This document shows, in pieces, positions 41,492 through 50,256 of a stretch of 64,000 nt of DNA. The stretch covers positions 1-64,000 of the forward strand of contig JASJCL010000016.1 of NCBI GenBank assembly GCA_030066015.1. Reading direction: 5' to 3'. The notes under the pieces were generated by a model that worked only from the letters and a program-made list of their open reading frames with translations, made no database searches and was not told the origin of the DNA. Source of the DNA: Desulfosarcinaceae bacterium (GTDB taxonomy: Bacteria; Desulfobacterota; Desulfobacteria; Desulfobacterales; Desulfosarcinaceae). Positions within the stretch are counted from its first letter, which is position 1. Each line of letters begins with the position of its first letter. The translations under genes were made by a program, and so were the position numbers.

Positions 41492-43174
41492 ATGCAACTG
41501 ACAAGAATGCGGTTGAAACTCACACCGGAGGAGCTGCCGGAGGCGTATGCCAAGCTTTCAGAGAGCGACATGGAGCGGCTCTGCCGGTTCGGCAAGAAAA
41601 GGTCGTATCAGGCCGGTGAGGCGCTGTTCAGCGAGGGGCAGAAACAGGCCTCGATGCATGCCCTTATCTCCGGCAGGATCGGCATATACCAGCATATCGG
41701 CCGCGGAGATGCAGAGCAGATCGCCGAGATCACCCCGGGCATGTTTACCGGTGATGTGTCCATGATGTCGGGCAGGGCGACGGTTGCGGAAGGCAGATGC
41801 CTGGAGCCCTCCGAGGTGATCGAGGTTCCCTTTGGTCAGCTCAAGCGGCTCCTGGTTGAGGACTCGTATTTAAGCGATATTATCGTTTCCGCCTACATCA
41901 AACGCAGAGCGGCATTGTCCTCCAAAGGGCTGTCATCGATTCAGCTCCTCGGATCACGCTATGCCAAGGACACAGCCCGCATACGTGAGTTTCTGACGCG
42001 CAATGCACTGCCGTATAACTTCATCGATCTCGAATCTGGCGCGGATTACCGATCTCTCCTGCAGGCAATTGAGGTACCGGAAGCCGAGACACCGGTCATG
42101 GTGTATAAGGGCAGCGAAATCCTGAAGAACCCTTCGAACGAGACCATCGCCAACAAGCTTGGCGTCAGCTGCCTAGAGGAAGAGGAGCTGCTCTATGATG
42201 TAGCGGTGGTTGGCTCGGGACCGGCCGGTCTGGCGGCGTCCGTAAACGCCGCCTCGGACGGGCTCTCCGTCATCAACATCGATGCGGCGGGGCCCGGGGG
42301 GCAGGCGGGCAGCAGTTCGAAGATTGAGAACTATCTCGGGTTTCCCATGGGCATCTCCGGTCAGGAACTGGCCAACCGGGCGATGGTGCAGGCCCAGAAA
42401 TTCGGCGTGCTCATGGTCGCACCGCAGATGGTGAACCGGCTGGAAAAAGCGGGCGATACCTATCATTTGGCCCTGGCCAATCGTAAAACCGTGCAAGCCC
42501 GTTCTGTGGTCCTCGCACTGGGTGCCAAATACCATCGTCTGGCCATCGACAACATCGGTGATTTCGAAGGGTCCAGCATCCACTTCAACGCCACCGGTAT
42601 GGAGGCGCAGCTCTGTCGTGACGAGGATGTGGCGATTGTCGGCGCCGGCAACTCAGCCGGACAGGCAGCCGTGTTCCTGTCGGAAAGCTGCCGCCATGTC
42701 TACCTTGTCGTCCGCAAAGACAACCTGGTCTATAAAATGTCCAATTATCTGATCCGTCGTATTGAAGACCGGGAAAACATCACCGTGCTGACCCAAAGCG
42801 AAGTCACCGCCCTTTCCGGCCGGGACGGGATGCTCGACAGCATCGACATCTCCGATAACCGGAGCGGGCAGACAACGACCAGAGGGATTCATCATCTCTT
42901 TCTCTTCTTGGGCGCCAAGCCGTTGACCGATTGGCTGGAGGGCACCCTGTCACTCGATACCAAGGGATTTATCAAAACCGGGCTCGATCTCGAACCGATA
43001 GACCTTGTGCGGGCGCAGTGGAATCTCAACCGCATGCCGAGCGTGTTTGAAACGACCTGGCCACGGGTCTATGCCGTGGGGGATGTGCGCAGCGGTTCGT
43101 CCAAGCGGGTCGCCGCAGCCGTCGGCGAGGGCTCCATGACCATCGGCCTCGCCTTTCGCGCGCTCAATGAATAG
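41492..43174 (+). CDS. cNMP-binding domain / thioredoxin-like / thioredoxin-reductase-like fusion
   Basis: A 560-residue cytoplasmic fusion. Residues about 20-140 resemble a cyclic-nucleotide-binding beta-roll (YQAGEALFSEGQKQASMHALISGRIGIY). Residues about 150-220 look thioredoxin/glutaredoxin-like (TARIREFLTRNALPYNFIDLE) without CxxC. From about 230 a thioredoxin-reductase fold follows: VAVVGSGPAGLAASVNAAS, GPGGQAGSSSKIENYLGFP, AIVGAGNSAGQAAVFLSE and GDVRSGSSKRVAAAVGEGS. The redox CxxC normally in the NAD domain is absent (only MEAQLCRDEDV), so it cannot act as a normal thioredoxin reductase. A cNMP-controlled flavin oxidoreductase is plausible. It stands alone. Confidence 0.88.
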   Translation: MQLTRMRLKLTPEELPEAYAKLSESDMERLCRFGKKRSYQAGEALFSEGQKQASMHALISGRIGIYQHIGRGDAEQIAEITPGMFTGDVSMMSGRATVAEGRCLEPSEVIEVPFGQLKRLLVEDSYLSDIIVSAYIKRRAALSSKGLSSIQLLGSRYAKDTARIREFLTRNALPYNFIDLESGADYRSLLQAIEVPEAETPVMVYKGSEILKNPSNETIANKLGVSCLEEEELLYDVAVVGSGPAGLAASVNAASDGLSVINIDAAGPGGQAGSSSKIENYLGFPMGISGQELANRAMVQAQKFGVLMVAPQMVNRLEKAGDTYHLALANRKTVQARSVVLALGAKYHRLAIDNIGDFEGSSIHFNATGMEAQLCRDEDVAIVGAGNSAGQAAVFLSESCRHVYLVVRKDNLVYKMSNYLIRRIEDRENITVLTQSEVTALSGRDGMLDSIDISDNRSGQTTTRGIHHLFLFLGAKPLTDWLEGTLSLDTKGFIKTGLDLEPIDLVRAQWNLNRMPSVFETTWPRVYAVGDVRSGSSKRVAAAVGEGSMTIGLAFRALNE

Positions 43175-43224
43175 GCGCACAATACCTCGGGGGTGTCCTG
43201 CCATTGAAAGAGAGGATGCCGCCG

Positions 43225-43614
43225 TTAATGGCGCACCCGCCGCCCCCACAATCGCGGACTGCGGCGATTCGTGGATGCGATTGTGCTTCCCTTTAAGTCG
43301 GCGGCGAAGCGTATCAAGTCGTCTTCGCCGATGGAGTGCTTCTCCAGGTGGATCTGGCCCCCGGTGGGCACCACTTGAGATACCGTAACACTGCAATCTT
43401 CGCGAAAAAGCACTATCTTACTGTTTTCGACACGAAACAACCCGCAATGGATGTGACGAACAGCTTCTCGAGGGCCCAAAATCGCCCGGATCGACCAGCG
43501 TGGCCATGCGTTGAAGCATCACCGATATGCGGTGCGATCCATACGGCCGGCGCTGACGGCAGCCGGAAAGGCGACAGATACTGCCAGCATCATGACGCCG
43601 ATGAATGCTTTCAT
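43225..43614 (-). pseudogene. Small exported-protein ORF interrupted by an in-frame TGA
   Basis: ATG 43614, 11 bp after the alpha/beta-hydrolase stop, opens a clear signal peptide (MKAFIGVMMLAVSVAFPAAVSA) followed by GRMDRTAYR and then TGA. The same frame then continues for about 97 codons with protein-like text (HIHCGLFRVENSKIVLFRED, SQVVPTGGQIHLEKHSIG) to the stop at 43225. No family is recognised. A decayed gene is the simplest reading; a sequencing error or recoded TGA are alternatives. Confidence 0.4.
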
Positions 43615-43625
43615 CTAGACCGCCG

Positions 43626-44576
43626 CTACTTCAGCGTGCTCTCGAAGTGTCGGACGACTTCCGTGACGGATCGCAATACAATTTCCGGCTTATCATAGAA
43701 GTCAAATTGGGTTGTATTCTCGAACCACACCGTTGAGACGCTGCGACCCATTCGTTGCGCATACTCCTTGGCACCCTGCGGAATGGCGGCAGCTTCGGAA
43801 TGCACCAGCAGCGTTGGCTTTTCCAGCTTGTCCGCGGTCTTGATGGCATCGTAGGTCAACCAGCCTTCCCACGAGGCGGCATTGAATTTATTGTCATATT
43901 CGGGAATCATGCCGCGGTCGGTTTCCGTATAGTAGGGTGCCTGATACATGACTGCGTTCTCGTTGGTCATGCTGGCCGCTTCCAAAATGACGGGCTCGGA
44001 AGCCGTTTGCGCATCTCTGCTGATCTGAATCAGCTTTTTAACGCCTGCTTCACCACCATAGACCGCGTTGACGATCTCGGCATCATGCAGCCACGGCGCT
44101 ACCAAGGCCACCGCTTTGATATGGTCGTTTTGCAGAGCGGCATCACTCATGTACCCGGCGGACGCGCAAATACCCAAGCCGGCGATGCGGTTCTGGTCGA
44201 CTTCTGGTCGCGTGGCCAGGTAGTTCACGGCAGCATTGATGTCCTCCGTCTTCCGCTTGGGGTCTTCGAGATATTTAACGGCGTCGTGCGACTGTCCCCA
44301 CCCGCGAAAATCGAAGGTAAGCGCGACATAGCCTTGCGCGGCCAGCTTTCCGGCATAGGTTCCGGGCATTTGCTCTTTGACCGTGGTCCAGGCGCCGGTG
44401 ACCACCACGCCAGGACGCTGTTGATCTTGCCCATCGCCATCCGGCAGGTGCAGATACCCCACCAAGGTTTGGCCATGGCTGTCAAAGGTAACTTTTTTAA
44501 TCGTTGCGGCATTGGTCACCATCGGCAGAGCAACGAATGACACCAAAAGGACCACAAATTTGAAAATTTGAATCAT
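43626..44576 (-). CDS. Exported alpha/beta-hydrolase, dienelactone-hydrolase-like
   Basis: The 316-residue protein has a signal peptide (1-23, ending MVTNA) and an alpha/beta-hydrolase fold (RPGVVVTGAWTTVKEQMPG, TFDFRGWGQSHD). The nucleophile elbow is GLGICASAG, giving Cys137 in place of Ser, as in dienelactone hydrolases. Near the C-terminus the usual catalytic His position reads TTQFDFYDKPE, with Gln; whether another His serves is unclear. The natural substrate is unknown. It belongs to the minus-strand cluster read away from the LysR gene. Confidence 0.82.
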   Translation of the reverse strand: MIQIFKFVVLLVSFVALPMVTNAATIKKVTFDSHGQTLVGYLHLPDGDGQDQQRPGVVVTGAWTTVKEQMPGTYAGKLAAQGYVALTFDFRGWGQSHDAVKYLEDPKRKTEDINAAVNYLATRPEVDQNRIAGLGICASAGYMSDAALQNDHIKAVALVAPWLHDAEIVNAVYGGEAGVKKLIQISRDAQTASEPVILEAASMTNENAVMYQAPYYTETDRGMIPEYDNKFNAASWEGWLTYDAIKTADKLEKPTLLVHSEAAAIPQGAKEYAQRMGRSVSTVWFENTTQFDFYDKPEIVLRSVTEVVRHFESTLK

Positions 44577-44639
44577 TTCTTACTCCTTTATGCGATGCGT
44601 AGTTGCTTCAAACCAACAATATGGCCTGCAAATGGATTC

Positions 44640-45240
44640 GTCTTGCAGACTATTGCGAAGCTGTTGAAGAATCTTGCTGCTGCGCATTGCGCCATACGGT
44701 TGGGGTCGTTCCCACAATTTTGAGGCCCGCTTCGGCGGCCATTTTCTCCAACGTGACGCGTTTGCCAAAATTGGCGGCGATATCGTCCAACACCTGTGCG
44801 TAGCGCTATGGGGAAAAACATTGGGGAAGATCGGCCGCCGCAGCCGACACCCGCCCATACGCCTGGATAAGTTTGATAAGGAAAAAGCGGGCCAACGATT
44901 CATAGATCACCGAAGGTGGCGGCGCCGCTGATTTGAGGGCCTCCAGCAGCAGTGTACCGGCATGGGTAATGTCTTCATCGACGGACGGCAGAATGCTTCT
45001 CAGTCGCTCACCGACGAGCTGGAGGCTCAGTTCGCACTGCGCAACCCTTTCGAGTTGTACCGGGCGGATGGTTATCACGATGACGTTAGACCGAGCATGC
45101 CAGCGCCAACCCGACATTACTCCCGCCGGCGTGAAGATGATCTCGTTTTTGCGATAGGTGAAATCGCGATAGTCGCCATTTCGCCAGTTCTCAACCCGGT
45201 GAGGATCCGCTTTCAGATTTAGCAGGACGTGATGCTGACC
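44640..45240 (-). pseudogene. AraC-family regulator remnant
   Basis: Reading the minus strand from about 45240, one frame gives the cupin-type N-terminal half of an AraC regulator (FTYRKNEIIFTPAGVMSGWRW, PPSVIYESLARFFLIKLIQAYG), closed by TAG at 44806-44808. The same frame resumes at once with RYAQVLDDIAANFGKRVTLE and KMAAEAGL, the first helices of the AraC HTH, then loses similarity and stops near 44640. A TGA cuts the frame at the 5' side. The gene lacks its start, has an internal amber codon and has lost most of the HTH, so it is decayed. Confidence 0.7.
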
Positions 45241-45299
45241 GAATCATCTCTGCGTTCTTTATATCCATTGCGGGTAATATGTTTCAGACCGCTGCCCTT

Positions 45300-46274
45300 T
45301 TATAGTTTGGTCCGGTCAAGTTCTCGGACCCTGAAATCCAGCCGGTCATAGAGTGGCAATTCTTCCAGAAATGCCTGCAGCTGGGTGCCATCGGCGGCAC
45401 GGTATTCCAGGTAGATACGCACCTGCCGCCAATCCTCGTGAGAGTGACGAAAGAAGCAGAGCAATTTGCCATCGCGTTTGTGTTCCGCCAGCCTGGCGAC
45501 TTCGGCCGGAATCTTTTCTCGAAACCCCTCATCAACGGGTCCCTTCAGCTGTACTTCGACCATATAGCGCTGCTTCGAATCGGGACCGAAATCGGGGAAA
45601 TCGGCCAGGTAGGGCAGGCGCAGCGGCGCTTCGTCAAAGAGGCCCGTTATCCGACCGGATAACTTCTCAAGAACGACGGCTCGTTCTGCCTCGGAAGCCT
45701 GAGCCGGCGCATAGGCGATAAACGGCTCCAATGGGGTAAAGCCGTTGAACCAGAAGACACCATATTGAATCGGTGTCATGATCTTTTCCATCGGCGGATC
45801 AAATCCATGACCATTGTAGGCGTTTTCCGGAGCACCGGTGGTCATCAGAATCAGGCCGGGTTTGCTGTTTTTGCCGATACCGTTTTCAAAAAGAAGGGGA
45901 CCGCCATAGACACGTTTGTAGACCAGCACGCGGTCACACCAGCCTTTCAATATGGCCGGCATGCCGAACCACCAGATGGGAAAGCTGAAAATCAACGCAT
46001 CGGCGGCCTCTAGCTTTTGGATCTCCGTCTCGATATTCGGGGCAAAGCCATCATTATCCGAAGCATACGCTTCTTCCACCTGCTGCTTGTAGTATTCCGG
46101 ATCCTTGACCGTGGTGAAATTGGTACGGTCCGAAACAGGATTAAATCTCATGCGGTAAAGATCGGACATCACGACCTCGTGGCCCTCAGCGGTGAACGCA
46201 TTTTTAGCAGTGTTCGCCAGAGCGGAGCTGAAGCTTTTGGCTTCGGGATGGGCGTGTACGATCAAAATCTTCAT
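45300..46274 (-). CDS. NAD(P)H:quinone-oxidoreductase-like flavodoxin-fold protein with C-terminal YCII-like extension
   Basis: ATG 46274 after AAGGAA gives 324 residues. The first 235 residues are a Flavodoxin_2/NQO1-type fold: MKILIVHAHPEAKSFSSAL (FMN/FAD phosphate loop), ADALIFSFPIWWFGMPAILKGWCDRV and MTTGAPENAYNGHG. Residues about 236-324 form a separate small alpha/beta unit (RYMVEVQLKGPVDEGFREKI...) like muconolactone-isomerase/YCII folds, an unusual addition. It likely reduces quinones or aromatic nitro/azo compounds. It lies in the decaying cluster divergent from the LysR gene. Confidence 0.85.
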   Translation of the reverse strand: MKILIVHAHPEAKSFSSALANTAKNAFTAEGHEVVMSDLYRMRFNPVSDRTNFTTVKDPEYYKQQVEEAYASDNDGFAPNIETEIQKLEAADALIFSFPIWWFGMPAILKGWCDRVLVYKRVYGGPLLFENGIGKNSKPGLILMTTGAPENAYNGHGFDPPMEKIMTPIQYGVFWFNGFTPLEPFIAYAPAQASEAERAVVLEKLSGRITGLFDEAPLRLPYLADFPDFGPDSKQRYMVEVQLKGPVDEGFREKIPAEVARLAEHKRDGKLLCFFRHSHEDWRQVRIYLEYRAADGTQLQAFLEELPLYDRLDFRVRELDRTKL

Positions 46275-46401
46275 GATGCGGATTCCTTCGGTGGCGATGA
46301 CGTTTTGACTGCGTCTATTCTCTTGGAAAGATGCCACCCATTCAATGGCGGCCGCGCCGGCAGCGACCGTGGGCTGGCCATGACCACCGTTTTCAATATG
46401 G

Positions 46402-46716
46402 TTATTCTGCCAGGCCCTGCCGCTCCTCATTCTTGAACAATACCTCCCAGTTGCGGAACGGGCGCAGCTCGTGATACTCGGCGGTGATCAGGCCGGCCTT
46501 GAGCAGCGGCAGATCCTGCATCAACGCCTGCGCCGCAGCAATGCTCTCCATCTCGAGAATGGAGATGGCCGGTGTCGGCAGGTCGCTTTCATAATGCTCG
46601 CGCAGGTCGCCCTTGAGGTAGATTCCCCAGGCCCAGCGCTCCTCCTCGACGAGATAGTCTTTCACCTCGGTCAGGTCAGCGTCGTCCTTGACTTTGAACA
46701 GAACCAATATCTTCAT
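46402..46716 (-). CDS. YCII/muconolactone-isomerase-like small protein
   Basis: The 104-residue protein starts at ATG 46716 behind AGGAGGG, a strong ribosome binding site. MKILVLFKVKDDADLTEVKDYLVEEERW and LPTPAISILEMESIAAAQALMQDLP suggest a dimeric alpha/beta-barrel fold like the tail of the next gene product, to which it may be related. Function is unknown. It is 127 bp upstream of the NQO-like gene on the same strand. Confidence 0.72.
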   Translation of the reverse strand: MKILVLFKVKDDADLTEVKDYLVEEERWAWGIYLKGDLREHYESDLPTPAISILEMESIAAAQALMQDLPLLKAGLITAEYHELRPFRNWEVLFKNEERQGLAE

Positions 46717-46750
46717 GCGTCCCTCCTGTCGGTTCTATCTCTGCTGCCAG

Positions 46751-46963
46751 CTAGGCCTGCGGGGCAGGCACCTTGTGCTCAAACGACCGCAGGATATCTG
46801 CTCGAACCTCCAGCGGCCATGCGTCGGCGATACCGATTTCAGCAGCAATACCGTGTGCTGTGGTCTTATCGCGTGAGCCCCAACAAACCTGATGCCCGGC
46901 TGCAGCCATGGCACCCCCTAAAACGGGTGACAACTTCCCCACACCGAAGAATTCTATTGTCAT
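46751..46963 (-). pseudogene. Truncated Rossmann-fold (F420/NADP-oxidoreductase-like) fragment
   Basis: ATG 46963 opens 70 residues whose first 35, MTIEFFGVGKLSPVLGGAMA then AAGHQVCWGSRDK, match the nucleotide-binding start of coenzyme-F420-type NADP oxidoreductases. The parent proteins are about 200-220 residues, so this stops far short, and the GxGxxG motif is damaged (GVGKLSPVLGG). No good ribosome binding site is seen. It looks like a gene remnant. Confidence 0.55.
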
Positions 46964-47052
46964 GGTAGTTGCCGTCTCTTTCTTGCGATGGGGGTCCAAT
47001 CTCTTCCAACCCGGTGCATATACTGTGGTTGGCGGTTCGATGGTGGATCCAA

Positions 47053-47547
47053 CTAGGCTGCAGGCACCTTCACCTCCGTCCCGTCGAACACCTGGACCCA
47101 ATGGCCTTTCGTGCGGAATGCCGCAGCCACCGCATAGGTGTTTTCATAAAAGCTGTATTCGCTGAACTTGCCGTCCTTCAGCCGGATGCGGATCACATAG
47201 TCGCTGTCGAAACGTCTGCCGGTGGATACGGCCCGATAGGAGAAGGAACCGAAGACAGCGATCACGTCACCGTCGCCGATCACCTCCTGTGGACCGAAGC
47301 CGATCACTTCGATATTGCGCTGCAGGTGGGCGATGAATTCCCGTGCGCCGGCCGGACCATGGTAGGTGCCGATCCAGGGAATGGCCTGTTTCGACTCGGG
47401 ATCGAGCGGCGGAGTGCCGTCCGGGTCGCCCACCACCGTATAGACAATGTCTTCGGCAAAAAAAGACGCGACCGCTTCGAGATCTCGCCGCCCGAAGGCC
47501 GCGAAAAATTCGGCGACAATTTCTTTATTTGGTTTTTGTTCCGTCAT
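47053..47547 (-). CDS. SnoaL/NTF2-like family protein
   Basis: The 164-residue protein starts at ATG 47547 behind AAGGAAG. It has the NTF2-like cone fold signature NKEIVAEFFAAFGRRDLEAVASFFAEDIVYTVVG, GTYHGPAGAREFIAHL and the strands SDYVIRIRLKDGKFSEYSFYENTY. Proteins of this type are cyclases, isomerases or ligand-binding proteins; the substrate is unknown. It is the first gene of the minus-strand cluster facing the LysR gene. Confidence 0.85.
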   Translation of the reverse strand: MTEQKPNKEIVAEFFAAFGRRDLEAVASFFAEDIVYTVVGDPDGTPPLDPESKQAIPWIGTYHGPAGAREFIAHLQRNIEVIGFGPQEVIGDGDVIAVFGSFSYRAVSTGRRFDSDYVIRIRLKDGKFSEYSFYENTYAVAAAFRTKGHWVQVFDGTEVKVPAA

Positions 47548-48070
47548 CACGGCTTCCTTTCGTTAATGGTGGTATTGACTTAGCTAGATGCGGTATGCGT
47601 CAGCGCCGCCGTCTCCTCCTGGCCGCACGCCCATCTCTACCCGGACATTGTCACCGCGAGCACCGAATACTGCTTGCTGAGCTGCCCATAGGGCTCGTTT
47701 ACATCCCCGGTAATGGCCGTCATGATCTCAATGGGTGGCTCCTCAGCGGCCAGATTGACGGCAGGTGGGGTTCTGCCGTCACGGCTGTCGCGCCGCGCCC
47801 TGCCTATTTATGGAGTGGCGGCCATTTTCGCGCCGTATGCCGCACCTCAGGTGCAAACGGTGTGAAGGTGGACACGGTGGCCATGATCTGGGTGATCGGC
47901 TGAAAAGGAGTGCAGCATCAACACGCCGAATCGTCGCTCAACGCATGCCGGAAAGGCGGTCAGATATGCCGTTGTCCGGATGTTCCCAGTGGAACAACGC
48001 TATCGTTCAATAGTTAGTCTTGCCGGGACAAAAATAATTACCTATTTTGTGTTCATAAAGGACACGAATC
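47548..48070. promoter_or_regulatory. Divergent region between SnoaL-like and LysR genes
   Basis: The 523-bp stretch has no intact gene. A minus-strand frame ending near 47635 (VNLAAEEPPIEIMTAITGDV) reads protein-like but is short and unplaced. Just before the LysR start there is an AT-rich dyad ACAAAA (48028-48033) / TTTTGT (48045-48050), a probable LysR or promoter element. Confidence 0.4.
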
Positions 48071-48979
48071 GTGAATAATCTACCCCTCCTGGACGACCTC
48101 AAGCTCTTTTGCACCGTTGCCCGGAAGCGCAGCTTCGTGGCGACAGCCAATGAGCTCGGCTTTTCGCCGGCCTATGTATCGAAACGAATCGCATTACTGG
48201 AAAAGAACCTGAACGTTCAGCTTCTCTATCGGACCACCCGGCAGGTAAGTGTCACGGAGGAGGGAGAATCGGTCTATGAATGGAGCCAGCGGATCATTGA
48301 GGATGTCGAGCAGATGGCCGCATCGGTGGCCTCGGCAAGTCGACTCCCTAAAGGTACCCTGCGCGTCGCCACAAGTCCCGGTTTTGGCCTGAAAAGGCTG
48401 GCGCCGGCACTTTCCCAACTCGTCTCGCGCTATTCGGAGCTGCACGTGCAGATCGAACTGCTCGATCGGCCTGTGGACCTGATCGCCGAGGGGTTCGATC
48501 TGGATATCCGGATCGGCGGCAGCGTTGAAGCCAACCTCATCGTCAAACGCATCGCCCGGAACCATCGGGTGCTCTGCGCCTCACCCGACTACCTGGCGCG
48601 GTTCGGGATTCCGGAAAATCTGGCCCAATTGCGCCACCATCGCTGCCTAATCATCCGCGAACGCGATCAAACCTTCGGTATCTGGCGCCTTGAAGGACCG
48701 AATGGCACGGAAACGGTTCGGGTAAATTATCCGATGAGCTGCAACAACGGCGCAATTGTCCACCAGTGGGCGCTTGACGGGCACGGAATTGTTCTCCGAT
48801 CGCTCTGGGATGTCAGGGAAAGCATCGCGAGCGGTAGCCTCGTCCATCTGTTGCCCGTGTACTATCAGGAAGCAGACATCACCGCCGTCTATCCCATTCG
48901 GCTCACGCAATCCGCTAAAATACGGGTTTGTGTCGAATTTCTCGAGCAGCAATTGGCAAAGCAGCCGATCAGCGGCTGA
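48071..48979 (+). CDS. LysR-family transcriptional regulator
   Basis: A 302-residue LysR regulator starting at GTG 48071. The winged HTH (about 5-65) reads DDLKLFCTVARKRSFVATAN and SPAYVSKRIALLEKNLNVQL; the effector domain (about 95-295) includes GTLRVATSPGFGLKRLAP and DLDIRIGG, typical of the DmlR-like subgroup. It diverges from the minus-strand SnoaL/YCII/NQO/hydrolase cluster, its likely target. Confidence 0.94.
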   Translation: MNNLPLLDDLKLFCTVARKRSFVATANELGFSPAYVSKRIALLEKNLNVQLLYRTTRQVSVTEEGESVYEWSQRIIEDVEQMAASVASASRLPKGTLRVATSPGFGLKRLAPALSQLVSRYSELHVQIELLDRPVDLIAEGFDLDIRIGGSVEANLIVKRIARNHRVLCASPDYLARFGIPENLAQLRHHRCLIIRERDQTFGIWRLEGPNGTETVRVNYPMSCNNGAIVHQWALDGHGIVLRSLWDVRESIASGSLVHLLPVYYQEADITAVYPIRLTQSAKIRVCVEFLEQQLAKQPISG

Positions 48980-49036
48980 ATCGCTGGCCCATCGTCCAAG
49001 CAGGCACGGCCCCGAAGATTCGGTACACAGGGCGGG

Positions 49037-49387
49037 TTAGATCTCCAGAAAATAGCTCACCCCCCACAGGATCAATCCGGCGAAGATCCAACTCCACCCC
49101 GACTTCTCCCGCGAATCCAGATCAGCCACATCCTGCTGGGCCCTGCGGCGCGAGGCGGGTGTCATCACCGAACGGCCCAATTGATAGGAGGCGTCGCCGC
49201 GGCCGAAAAATTCGCCGAAACGCCCGATGGCGAAAAGGGCGATGGGACCGGCCCCGACGTAGAAAAGCATCTCCGCCAGTGGCATCTGGCGAGGCTTTAG
49301 CCAACGCCACGCGACGGCGGCAATGGCAAGGAGGATGGCCGCTCGAATAAGAACGGCCAAACTTCGCCGGAAGATCGTCATTGCCAT
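49037..49387 (-). CDS. Small integral membrane protein
   Basis: ATG 49387, preceded by GGAG at 6 nt, gives 116 residues with three hydrophobic segments: about 7-25 (LAVLIRAAILLAIAAVAWRW), about 35-52 (AEMLFYVGAGPIALFAIG) and about 96-114 (WSWIFAGLILWGVSYFLEI), joined by a basic cytoplasmic loop. No family is recognised. Confidence 0.68.
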   Translation of the reverse strand: MAMTIFRRSLAVLIRAAILLAIAAVAWRWLKPRQMPLAEMLFYVGAGPIALFAIGRFGEFFGRGDASYQLGRSVMTPASRRRAQQDVADLDSREKSGWSWIFAGLILWGVSYFLEI

Positions 49388-50256
49388 AATTGCTCCATTT
49401 CTGCTGCGCTCCAAGGGCGCGCTCAACGAAAATGATCGGCGACTTGACGTCCGCCCCCCGCATGCTGAACCACATCGGCCACCTCGTGGAAGTGGCCCTC
49501 GGCCAGCGGCTTGTCGTCGACGCCCCCGGCGGAGACGAATCCGGCGTTAGGCGTGACGCTGATGGCCAAGCGCGCACGCGCATGGCGGACCGCACCAAAA
49601 GCGGTGTTGGTGCGGGCCTCGTCGGTATCCGTGTCATCGGTCTCCGGCTGGCCCAAGAAGAGAATCGGTACACCGACCGCGGTGAGCTTACCGGCAACCA
49701 AACAATCGCATCACATTCAGGTATCGGTCCCCAGTGGAAAGCGGGCGTCGCGCTATCCCCATCGACGATTGGGATAGAGATTGGACCAGCAGCCGCCGCC
49801 AATCTTCACGGTGGCAGGGTTTCGCGGAAGGTGTCGCCATAGCGGGCGTCGACGAGGACGCCAGGCCGATGGGGGTTATAATCTGGCTGACGCCCCCTGT
49901 CAAACCGGACCACCAGAATGGCGCGAAATCCGCAGGATTGCGGCAGGATGATCTGCAGGCCGCCGCTTTGGACCCTTGACCTCGGCGCCCGTTAAAGGCA
50001 AAATGGCGCTGATCGATCGGCGGGGTAGCCGTAGACGGACCACGCCGCTCCACGGCCCGATGCCACACCGCCTTAGACCGCCTCGCCCCGGACGCTTTCA
50101 AGAGCCGATCCGCAGCACCAAGCGTCCCATCTGACCGGATCCGAGCCGTGCTCAACCCCTGACCGGTCCGCTGGCGGTCCCCTTTGATCGGCAACTGCCC
50201 TGAGCCCCCTCCGCGAATGACGTTTCGGCGCTAAGTCCCCAATCTTTTTTGACACG
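49388..50256. other. 869-bp region with probable decayed coding sequence
   Basis: No intact gene is seen. On the minus strand, protein-like text appears in pieces: GVLVDARYGDTFRETLPP followed by an in-frame TGA, then RLAAAAGPISIPIVDGDSAT and PAFHWGPIPECDAIVWLP, and after a frame change AGKLTAVGVPILFLGQPETD through VADHFR ending at 49423. This pattern suggests one unidentified gene broken by a stop and a frameshift. Nothing clear lies at 50000-50256 apart from the start region of the kinase gene. Confidence 0.35.

Noticed and set aside
43225-43614. Selenoprotein reading of the in-frame TGA
   Set aside because: No clear bacterial SECIS hairpin follows the TGA and no redox motif surrounds it; decay fits the neighbourhood better.
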